NCBI GenBank assembly: GCA_030620115.1
Contig: JAUXFG010000220.1
Coordinates: 1-5,383 of the forward strand
Reading direction: 5' to 3'
Length of the DNA: 5,383 bases
Source of the DNA: Candidatus Fermentibacterota bacterium
GTDB taxonomy: Bacteria; JAFGKV01
Each line of letters opens with the position of its first letter. Position 1 is the stretch's first letter. The translations under genes were made by a program, and so were the position numbers. The notes below the pieces were generated by a model. That model was not told where the DNA came from and ran no database searches. It worked only from the letters and a program-made list of their open reading frames with translations. This document shows, one piece after another, positions 1-5,340 of this stretch.

Positions 1-238
1 GCAATCCGAAATCAAGCAATTCTTCCCCCTCCCTCCCCCCCCACAAACTTCGCCCCCCCTCCGTGGCGCCGCTCAGTGGCGCAGGCGTCCCTGCCTGCCA
101 TCCCGAACTTCTCCTCCCCCCAAAACTTCATCGGGAGCCTCCCTCAATCCTCCCAATCTCCCCTCCCAATCTGTGTAATCTGTGGTTCCGATCTTCCCCT
201 GCCACCCATGACCGCTGCTTGTACCCATATACACCAAA
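1..238. repeat. Non-coding C-rich repeat region downstream of tRNA-Leu
   Basis: No credible gene is visible; open frames here run through the tRNA or are low complexity. The sequence is strongly C-biased on the plus strand and holds short repeats. A C-run followed by A-[CA]-AAACTTC occurs at 35-51 and 115-128, and a close relative lies at 5350-5360. CTCCCAATCT occurs twice (150-159, 163-172). AATCTGTGK is in tandem at 168-185; on the other strand this reads as CACAGATTACACAGATT, a sequence I recognise as a common dispersed repeat in spacers of environmental bacterial genomes. The function is unknown. Being downstream of a tRNA, it may simply be a repeat-rich spacer. Confidence 0.6.
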
Positions 239-265
239 GCCGCACCCCCTGCCAGAGGGCGCGGC
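239..265 (-). terminator. Putative hairpin terminator of tRNA-Leu
   Basis: On the minus strand, five bases after the tRNA CCA end, GCCGC-G-CCCTC can pair with GGGGG-T-GCGGC across a 5-base TGGCA loop. This gives an 11-bp GC-rich stem with two G-U wobbles, followed by TTTGG. The U-tract is short, so this could be a weak intrinsic terminator or only a 3' processing hairpin. Confidence 0.45.
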
Positions 266-270
266 ATGCT

Positions 271-358
271 TGGTGCCGAAGGTGGGATTTGAACCCACAC
301 GGGCTGTTGCCCACTGCGCCCTGAACGCAGCGCGTCTACCAGATTCCACCACTTCGGC
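271..358 (-). tRNA. tRNA-Leu (anticodon CAG)
   Basis: Reading the minus strand, a full class II cloverleaf can be drawn. The acceptor stem is GCCGAAG (358-352) with CTTCGGC (281-275), then discriminator A and an encoded CCA (273-271). The anticodon stem is CTGCG/CGCAG (330-326 and 318-314) around the loop TTCAGGG, giving anticodon CAG at 323-321, which reads CUG leucine codons. The long variable arm (313-299) has a GGGC/GCCC stem with an AACA loop, typical of tRNA-Leu. The T arm is GTGGG-TTCAAAT-CCCAC (298-282). The D-arm contains GGTAGACGC, as in bacterial leucine tRNAs. It is 88 nt including CCA and shows no intron or mismatch in the main stems. It has its own promoter just upstream and a hairpin just downstream, so it looks like a monocistronic unit separate from the protein genes. 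Confidence 0.97.
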
Positions 359-385
359 ATAGTATCGCTCATGGGCAGACGAACA

Positions 386-413
386 GTTATCCCTGATTCC
401 CGTGCAATGTCAA
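386..413 (-). promoter_or_regulatory. Sigma70-type promoter of tRNA-Leu
   Basis: On the minus strand a perfect -35 TTGACA (413-408) is followed after 16 bases by GATAAC (391-386), a 4/6 match to TATAAT. Transcription would begin near 379, about 20 bases before the mature tRNA 5' end. It sits in the short gap after the stop of the beta-barrel gene, so the tRNA need not depend on read-through from that operon. Confidence 0.6.
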
Positions 414-433
414 GGAATGAATAGGAAGGGACA

Positions 434-1108
434 CTAGAACCGGCGAGCGAGGGTAATCTCCAGGAGCAAAGATGCATCCCGTGGGGCTATCGGCACCTCG
501 CCCTCATCATCCAAATAGGGCTCACGGCCCTCGTACGTATGATCCATCCACGAATTCAGCAATAGATAGGCCGCCGGGCAAAACTCCCAGTGTGTTCCAA
601 AGTCGGTCTCGACTCCTCCCCCAAGTAAGAAACTCGTGGCAGTGAGCCGATCGCTGTCCAAGGAGAACCGGGGATCCTCTCGGGGATAGAAGGGCTCCGC
701 ATAGTCCCATCGTAGCCAGGAGATCCCCATTCCGACCACTCCCATAGGTCGAGTCGTTTCATCGGGGTTGAAGACGAGCCGTGAATTGATCAGAATACCG
801 GACATGGATACATTGTCCCAGTCGACCCCATCTATGGTGGTCGATGATGCACCCAACCAGTACTTCGCCATCCAGCGAACACCAAGGCTGAAGTTCTCGT
901 GCACACGATAGGCCAGTTCTATGCTCCCCCCTCCGCCGGGTTTTACATTATCCCCAACCCGCCCATTGAGTTTGAGGATGCCGGGACTCATATGGAGCCT
1001 GAGCCCCGGTTCCACTGCGGATGTTTCTTGAGGTCCAAAGCCGAGCAATAGAAGGCATAAAAGAAGAGTCAGAGTACCACGCTTCTCATCCCTTTGAACG
1101 TCGAGCAC
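434..1108 (-). CDS. Small outer-membrane beta-barrel protein
   Basis: The 224-aa product starts with GTG (1108-1106), preceded by GGAGG five bases upstream (1118-1114), which decides the start. Residues 1-31 form a signal peptide: basic start (KR), hydrophobic TLTLLLCLLLLGFG, cleavage near TSA-VEP. The Cys in the hydrophobic core is not in a lipobox. The mature part has alternating, Gly- and aromatic-rich strand-like segments (about 60-84, 102-114, 121-135, 157-187, 211-224) and acidic loops, and it ends in LLEITLARRF. A C-terminal Phe after alternating hydrophobics resembles the signal read by the BAM complex. Length and pattern fit 8-strand barrels of the OmpW/OmpA-barrel type, but no specific family is recognised. 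The start overlaps the end of the TPR lipoprotein gene by 23 bases, suggesting one transcript and coupled translation. No clear terminator follows it before the tRNA promoter. Confidence 0.8.
   Translation of the reverse strand: MLDVQRDEKRGTLTLLLCLLLLGFGPQETSAVEPGLRLHMSPGILKLNGRVGDNVKPGGGGSIELAYRVHENFSLGVRWMAKYWLGASSTTIDGVDWDNVSMSGILINSRLVFNPDETTRPMGVVGMGISWLRWDYAEPFYPREDPRFSLDSDRLTATSFLLGGGVETDFGTHWEFCPAAYLLLNSWMDHTYEGREPYLDDEGEVPIAPRDASLLLEITLARRF
1086..1108 (-). other. 23-base gene overlap (translational coupling)
   Basis: The last codons and TGA (1088-1086) of the TPR lipoprotein gene overlap the GTG start (1108-1106) of the beta-barrel gene in a different frame. The ribosome site of the second gene (1118-1114) lies inside the first. 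This arrangement usually means co-transcription, with translation of the second cistron aided by ribosomes finishing the first. Confidence 0.75.
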
Positions 1109-2174
1109 TCACACCTCCCAGTATCCGACCATGGCGGTCAATTCCCACTGGCCGGCGCCCCCTACCTGATGGAGGTTTTGCAGCCGGTTTCGGTTGTGGC
1201 TTGGGGTTGTTGGGATCCGCAATCACCGCACCGGCGCCGCCTTCCACGTGGCCGGCGCCATCTCCCTTGAGCTGCTCAACAAGAATTCTCGCTTTGTCGA
1301 TATTATCGACATCCTCCGCCGTATGGGGCGCCCGCAAGTAGCGCTCAAGATATCGGAGGGCGGCGGATCCGTCCCCCTGATCTGCATAGGCAACGCCGAG
1401 ATAGTACAAGGCCGGCACATTGTCTGCATCAAGCTCGCACACACGCCTGAACTCCCACACGGCATTCTTGTTCCGCCCTGCATCGAGATAGATGATTCCG
1501 AGCCGAAGATGGGCTTCTACATTGTTGATGTCGGAGTTCAGGACTTTCTGGAATGCATTGATGGCAAGATCGGGGCGACCGATACGACGGTAGTATTCGC
1601 CCGCCGCGAATTGAACCCTTGGATCTTCTGGTGTCAGGCTCAAGGCCAAATCGATCTCCTCATCTGCTTCTGTGGTTTGACCCCGCTCGAGATAGACAAG
1701 ACCAAGACCTGTGTGCGCAGAGGAGTTGTTGGGTTCCAAGAGGAGTGCTTCGTGATAGAGACTATCGGCTGCGTCATATTCACCGCGTTCCGAATGCTTG
1801 TCGGCCAACGCCACCAACAGGTCAGGTTCTTCGGCCTCACCGAGCCGGAGGCGCAGCTGCCTCATCTCTTCCTCCCTCATCCGCCGAGCCAGCTCCTGAC
1901 TAGCTTGCGGCGCAAGGGGGTTGGTAGGGTACCGATTCAAGAAGGCCTGCAGGGAAGCCATCCCGGTGTCGGCAATCGCTGTCTCATACTTCACCGTATC
2001 CAAAACCGCAACCGCGTCCATGATCAGAGGGCTCTCGGGGTGGCCATGGATGAACTTCCTGATCTTGTTCTCGTCGCGGCTTTCCACTGCCTTCCGATAC
2101 TGTCGATCCGCCGACGCGCACCCCATTGCCAGAACAAGAATAAACCCGATTCCAAGGCGCCACCTGTATCTCAT
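1086..2174 (-). CDS. TPR-repeat outer-membrane lipoprotein
   Basis: The 362-aa product starts at ATG 2174-2172, with GGAGG six bases upstream (2185-2181). The open frame continues 12 codons further upstream, but those precede this strong site and would displace the signal peptide. Residues 1-19 are a lipoprotein signal, RYRWR then a hydrophobic stretch ending L-A-M-G-C, with Cys19 as the lipidation site. Ala at +2 gives no inner-membrane retention signal, so an outer-membrane anchor is likely. Residues about 20-115 are helical, with FIHGHPES- and FLNRYPTNP-like segments. About 118-283 hold five TPR units of 33-34 residues (for example AHTGLGLVYLERGQTTEAD), usually a protein-binding scaffold. 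About 319-362 form a Pro/Lys/Arg/Gly-rich, probably disordered basic tail. It is first in a two-gene operon with the beta-barrel gene. The partner is unknown; TPR lipoproteins often serve envelope assembly or secretion. Confidence 0.88.
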   Translation of the reverse strand: MRYRWRLGIGFILVLAMGCASADRQYRKAVESRDENKIRKFIHGHPESPLIMDAVAVLDTVKYETAIADTGMASLQAFLNRYPTNPLAPQASQELARRMREEEMRQLRLRLGEAEEPDLLVALADKHSERGEYDAADSLYHEALLLEPNNSSAHTGLGLVYLERGQTTEADEEIDLALSLTPEDPRVQFAAGEYYRRIGRPDLAINAFQKVLNSDINNVEAHLRLGIIYLDAGRNKNAVWEFRRVCELDADNVPALYYLGVAYADQGDGSAALRYLERYLRAPHTAEDVDNIDKARILVEQLKGDGAGHVEGGAGAVIADPNNPKPQPKPAAKPPSGRGRRPVGIDRHGRILGGVSARRSKG

Positions 2175-2243
2175 ATCCTTCCTCCCGGTGATCGCTGACC
2201 TGTCTTTCAATCCGGACGATTCACCTCTATGGGATAATCGTTT

Positions 2244-2252
2244 TGCTATAAT
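2244..2252 (+). promoter_or_regulatory. Extended -10 promoter candidate for the large plus-strand gene
   Basis: TGCTATAAT (2244-2252) is a perfect TATAAT with the TG extension. No good -35 is seen 16-18 bases upstream, which extended -10 promoters tolerate. Transcription would start near 2259, giving a leader of about 285 bases that includes the inverted-repeat element. The distance to the gene is long, so a closer promoter is possible. Confidence 0.4.
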
Positions 2253-2264
2253 GCGTAAGCCACT

Positions 2265-2294
2265 CTATTACCCCATCTCCACGCAGTTTGTCAA
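2265..2294 (-). promoter_or_regulatory. Promoter candidate for the TPR lipoprotein-barrel operon
   Basis: On the minus strand a perfect -35 TTGACA (2294-2289) is followed after 18 bases by TAATAG (2270-2265), a weak 3/6 match to the -10. The start would be near 2258, giving a leader of about 84 bases. It faces the plus-strand extended -10 at 2244-2252, so the two transcripts would cross each other's promoters. Confidence 0.4.
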
Positions 2295-2365
2295 CATGAG
2301 CATATGAGGGTAGCTTCCTCCGTTCAAGATCATTGGAGAACAACGTCAGCTTGATCAACGCCACG

Positions 2366-2519
2366 TGTCATTCTGAGGAGACGAAGCGTAGCTTCTCAAT
2401 AAGTCCGTGCATCCGACATCCTCCCCCTTTGGCAAAGGGATTGAGGCCACCGGCTCATAGAGCCTATGGCTCGGCGAGGGGATTTCTCCAATATCGCACA
2501 GACTTATTGAGAAGTTACG
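2366..2519. repeat. MITE-like inverted-repeat element in the leader of the large gene
   Basis: Arms of 24 bases, 2387-2410 and 2496-2519, are inverted copies matching at 22 of 24 positions; the shared core is CTTCTCAATAAGTC. The outside left flank holds GTCATTCTGAGGAG (2367-2380), resembling a dispersed repeat I know from many bacterial spacers. The interior holds smaller palindromes: CCCTTTG-G-CAAAGGG (2425-2439) and GGCTC-ATA-GAGCC-TAT-GGCTC (2452-2472). No transposase frame is present, so it would be non-autonomous. No target-site duplication is evident. One arm recurs at 5319-5340. An open frame from a TTG at 2333 reads through it into the large gene, but its residues look like translated repeat, not protein. 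Confidence 0.7.
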
Positions 2520-2525
2520 AATCCA

Positions 2526-2530
2526 GGAGG
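2526..2530 (+). promoter_or_regulatory. Ribosome binding site of the large gene
   Basis: AGGAGG (2525-2530) lies 12 bases before ATG 2543. The spacing is longer than usual, but no other start codon lies between, and the ATG opens directly onto a signal peptide. The site begins six bases after the right arm of the inverted repeat, so a leader hairpin could affect access to it. Confidence 0.6.
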
Positions 2531-2542
2531 CCATACTTCATC

Positions 2543-5329
2543 ATGTCACGACCTTCCAAATGCAACATCGCAAGTTTCTTTACCGTTCTATGCGCTCTAT
2601 GCGCTCTCTTGTGTCAGCTTTCCTTCGGTGCGAGCGAAACAACGGGACCTGAAGATCTTCTCCCCGTTCTCGGTCAGAACGAGAAGCAGTGGTCCCTCCC
2701 GCTGGATGCCGGTGAGCCCGACGAGTATCGTCTCCCGTTGGTGGAAAAAGCCATGCGCAATCCGTGGCGCAGCGCCGATCTTATCGATAGTCTCGCCACC
2801 CTTTGGCTGGAGGTCTCCCCGGCAACGGGAATCAATCTCTCATGTCAGCTGCGGGGCATCTTTCCGGAACCCACACGCCTCCAATCGGTTCCGGCCAAGC
2901 TGGAAGGGCTTCCCAAGGGATGGCCTCGCGACCTTGTGCGCGCGCTCTCGATTCTCGCCGCATGCTTCGAGGCCCTCCCGGATACGTGTGTTTCTGTTTC
3001 CTCGCAAGATATCGATGATATTCTATTCTGCCTTCTTCCCATGCCCAATGAACTGACTGCACTCCCTTGTGAACTAGCGCAACATGAGCGTACTGTGGAT
3101 GAAAGATCCAAACGCGTGTTCGAAACGGGAGGGGGCTTCCTGGGGGAATGCATGGCCCGGAATGGACAGATGATGTCCTGGGGTCTTGCCCGTGCGACAG
3201 AGGTGCTTCGTTCCATAGACCCGGAAGATCTGGAAAATCTTCACTCAGTGAAATCCTCGAAAGCTTCTGGTGATGTGGTGTTGGACAAGGAGTACCCATG
3301 GGGTTCACTTCTCGTCGGCGGCCCTGGAACCACGATCTATACCTCTTCTGCCACACTCATGGTGGATCTGGGTGGCGATGATATCTATCTGACGCCGGTG
3401 GGCGCCAGCAGTGAGGGAAATCCCAATTCGATGTGTTTGGATCTGTCGGGCGATGACTTCTACTCCGTGAGCGACACGGCCGGCATTGCGGCGGGAATCG
3501 GAGGCGTCGGAATCGTGTTGGACGTGGAAGGCGACGATGTGTATCGGGGCGGTGACGTGAGTCTGGGCGTGGGTATTGCCGGCATCGGCATGCTCTTTGA
3601 CCTCCAGGGGGATGATATCTTCTCCGGGGGCAACCTGACCCAAGGCGCCGCCGTGCTGGGCGCGGGGATTCTGGCGGATCTTCAAGGGAACGATCTCTAC
3701 GACGCCGGCTTCGCGGCCCAGGGATTCGGCTATGTGGGCGGAGCCGGCGTACTGTTCGATTCCGCTGGATCGGATAGATACCTGCTTGGCAGCGCCTACA
3801 CGGATATCTTGAGATATGAGGACCATGCACTTGCCATGGGACAAGGTTTTGGCTTCGGCCATCGCCCCACATACTCGGGCGGCATCGGCCTGCTCATCGA
3901 TGCGGAGGGAAACGACACCTATCGTGCCGACATATTCGGCCAGGGCGCTTCATACTGGTACAGTCTCGGCGGTTTGGTCGACTTCAAAGGCAACGACGTG
4001 TACGCCGCCTACCAGTATGTCCAAGGTGCCGGGGTTCATCTCTCCGTCGCCGCGCTGGTGGATAAGGAAGGGAACGACTCCTATTACGCCCGGGGCGTAG
4101 CCCAAGGCTGCGGTCACGATCTCGCAATCGGTTACCTGAAAGACCACAGTGGCGATGATTCATATGTGGCGTACGACCTATCCCAAGGAGCGGGGAGTGC
4201 CAACGGCATAGGCATACTCGACGACGGCGCGGGCAATGATAGTTACTCAGTAATCCGTTCGGTCAACTCGCAGGGATACGGCAACCGGAGGCGACATTAC
4301 GGTTCGCTTGGGCTTCTCTGGGACCGTGCGGGAGATGATGTATTCTCCTCGCCCGCCAGTAACGAAGCCTGGCAGCGAGGCCTCTGGGGCTTTGGGTGGG
4401 ATCGGGAAGACTCTGCTGATTCCCCCTCCATGGAGGCCGTCGTCTCTGATTCAATCACCCTGGAGCAAGCCATGGAAGCATGTGGAATCTTCTCGACCTG
4501 CGAAGCCCTGTTCATCGTGGCCGCAAGAGGAGAACCTCGTTTTGCCAAGGCTGCCGAGGCCGCAAGAGAGTCGCTTCTGGCCAAACAAGGCCGATCGATT
4601 CCCTGCCTGCTCGACGCACTTGGATCCCAACGACCGAGGGATCGGTGGACCCTGGAGAAGCTTTTCCGCGGGCTGGGTTCGCAGGGCTTAGACGCGCTCC
4701 TGGGGTTTTTCCATCGCGCGGGTCCTGATGCTGATCCACATGCCCTGGCAACCGGTCTATGGATCATCGGAAGGATGCTGGAACATGAAGGTGATAGTAT
4801 CTCTGTGCCGGAAGAGATGAATCGTCTCTTCTCGCTGGCGAACCACATAGACCGGAGGGTCCGATCTTCCCTGGCCTATGTCTTGGCCGAGTCAGACATA
4901 CCCGGGAGGGATTCTCTCCTCTTGCGTCTTGCCCGAGACTCCGCCGCCACCGTTCGGTTGGGAGCCGTCAGGGGGTTGGAGCGGATACCATGGGCCGACG
5001 CGGGGCCTGTACTCCTTCCTGCACTGGAAGACTCTTTTCCTGGCGTCGCCCATTGCGCAGCCACCATATTAGCCCAGCGTATCGACCAATCCGCCTCGGC
5101 GCTCACACAACTACACAGCGAACAGTCTCAGCTTGCCCTGCTCTCATCCCTCTCGCTCTTCCCCGAAGAGGAGCAGCGGAAACTCCTGGAACTCTGGGCT
5201 ACAAGCGGTGCCAGTGTCCTGGTGAAAGCAGTGGCAACTTCAAGACTCGGCCGCCCCTGCGACCACAGCGCCCTATCCCCCGATCTTCGAGCATTACTCT
5301 CCGCACTTGGAAACGCCCCTTCTCAATAG
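2543..5329 (+). CDS. Exported 27-residue GDD/GND-repeat and HEAT-like repeat protein
   Basis: The 928-aa product starts at ATG 2543. The frame is open upstream to TTG 2333, but that part is translated repeat. Residues 1-30 are a Sec signal (SRPSK, then a Cys/Leu-rich core, cleavage near SFGA-SET); no Cys is in a lipobox. Residues 31-260 are mostly helical and unrecognised. Residues 273-601 carry twelve copies of L-x-D-x-x-G-[DN]-D-x-[YF] with the repeat Asp at 275, 300, 327, 353, 379, 406, 453, 480, 507, 534, 561 and 594. The linkers often contain QGxG, suggesting a beta-solenoid. Residues about 655-905 are helical pairs with HEAT-like signatures such as RRVRSSLAYVLAE and ATVRLGAVRGL. No catalytic motif is seen. 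Likely role: periplasmic or surface scaffold or binding protein, perhaps metal-binding through the Asp-rich turns. The stop codon lies in a repeat arm shared with the leader. Certain as a gene; function unknown. Confidence 0.9.
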   Translation: MSRPSKCNIASFFTVLCALCALLCQLSFGASETTGPEDLLPVLGQNEKQWSLPLDAGEPDEYRLPLVEKAMRNPWRSADLIDSLATLWLEVSPATGINLSCQLRGIFPEPTRLQSVPAKLEGLPKGWPRDLVRALSILAACFEALPDTCVSVSSQDIDDILFCLLPMPNELTALPCELAQHERTVDERSKRVFETGGGFLGECMARNGQMMSWGLARATEVLRSIDPEDLENLHSVKSSKASGDVVLDKEYPWGSLLVGGPGTTIYTSSATLMVDLGGDDIYLTPVGASSEGNPNSMCLDLSGDDFYSVSDTAGIAAGIGGVGIVLDVEGDDVYRGGDVSLGVGIAGIGMLFDLQGDDIFSGGNLTQGAAVLGAGILADLQGNDLYDAGFAAQGFGYVGGAGVLFDSAGSDRYLLGSAYTDILRYEDHALAMGQGFGFGHRPTYSGGIGLLIDAEGNDTYRADIFGQGASYWYSLGGLVDFKGNDVYAAYQYVQGAGVHLSVAALVDKEGNDSYYARGVAQGCGHDLAIGYLKDHSGDDSYVAYDLSQGAGSANGIGILDDGAGNDSYSVIRSVNSQGYGNRRRHYGSLGLLWDRAGDDVFSSPASNEAWQRGLWGFGWDREDSADSPSMEAVVSDSITLEQAMEACGIFSTCEALFIVAARGEPRFAKAAEAARESLLAKQGRSIPCLLDALGSQRPRDRWTLEKLFRGLGSQGLDALLGFFHRAGPDADPHALATGLWIIGRMLEHEGDSISVPEEMNRLFSLANHIDRRVRSSLAYVLAESDIPGRDSLLLRLARDSAATVRLGAVRGLERIPWADAGPVLLPALEDSFPGVAHCAATILAQRIDQSASALTQLHSEQSQLALLSSLSLFPEEEQRKLLELWATSGASVLVKAVATSRLGRPCDHSALSPDLRALLSALGNAPSQ
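2587..2607 (+). repeat. 9-bp tandem repeat inside the signal peptide
   Basis: TCTATGCGC occurs twice head to tail (2587-2595, 2596-2604) and continues with TCT. It encodes the repeated Cys-Ala-Leu in the hydrophobic core of the signal peptide. Because the unit is nine bases, gain or loss of a copy keeps the frame and changes the core length by three residues. Confidence 0.7.
3359..4345 (+). repeat. Protein-level repeat array, 12 units of about 27 residues
   Basis: This stretch encodes residues 273-601 of the large protein. Successive repeat Asp residues are 25, 27, 26, 26, 27, 47, 27, 27, 27, 27, 27 and 33 minus-one-unit-free steps in the order: 25, 27, 26, 26, 27, 47, 27, 27, 27, 27, 33 for the eleven intervals. 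The 47-residue interval carries an extra segment of about 20 residues (around LLGSAYTDILRYEDH). Unit 6 has GSD; units 1-4, 10 and 12 have GDD; units 5, 7-9 and 11 have GND. Codons differ between units, so the array is old and not a recent DNA duplication. Confidence 0.85.
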
Positions 5330-5340
5330 GTCCGTGCATC
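5319..5340 (+). repeat. Solo repeat arm overlapping the stop of the large gene
   Basis: This 22-base stretch matches 2392-2413 at 21 of 22 positions and has the same orientation (core CTTCTCAATARGTCCGTGC). The single difference, A to G, does not alter the TA pair that, read in the gene's frame, gives the TAG stop at 5327-5329. The interior palindromes and the second arm of the leader element are not seen in the 43 bases before the window ends. Confidence 0.7.

Noticed and set aside
73-477. Minus-strand 134-codon frame, and shorter frames at 63-362, 76-324 and 128-352
   Set aside because: They read through the tRNA-Leu gene and C-rich repeats. The peptides contain the familiar tRNA-derived and spacer-repeat translations and are not proteins.
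1194-2198. A 334-codon plus-strand open frame opposite the TPR lipoprotein gene
   Set aside because: It is antisense to a gene with clear TPR repeats, a lipobox and a strong ribosome site. Its product shows no domain, and it arises from codon bias on the other strand.
2175-2210. 12-codon upstream extension of the TPR lipoprotein
   Set aside because: It overlaps the ribosome site of the ATG at 2174 and would place charged residues ahead of an otherwise normal lipoprotein signal.
2441-2470. TTGAGG-18-TATGGC as a promoter inside the leader repeat
   Set aside because: Only 4/6 and 3/6 matches, inside palindromic repeat sequence; too weak to call.
2387-2519. CRISPR array or integration (att) site
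   Set aside because: There are only two inverted arms and no regularly spaced direct repeats or spacers. No integrase gene and no duplicated tRNA-Leu 3' end is present in the window.
2333-2542. N-terminal extension of the large gene from a TTG at 2333
   Set aside because: The 70 extra residues are translated inverted-repeat element and would bury the signal peptide. ATG 2543 has an AGGAGG and begins a proper signal sequence.
3305-3872. Minus-strand open frames of 171-185 codons opposite the repeat array
   Set aside because: Shadows of the regular codon pattern of the GDD/GND repeats on the plus strand.
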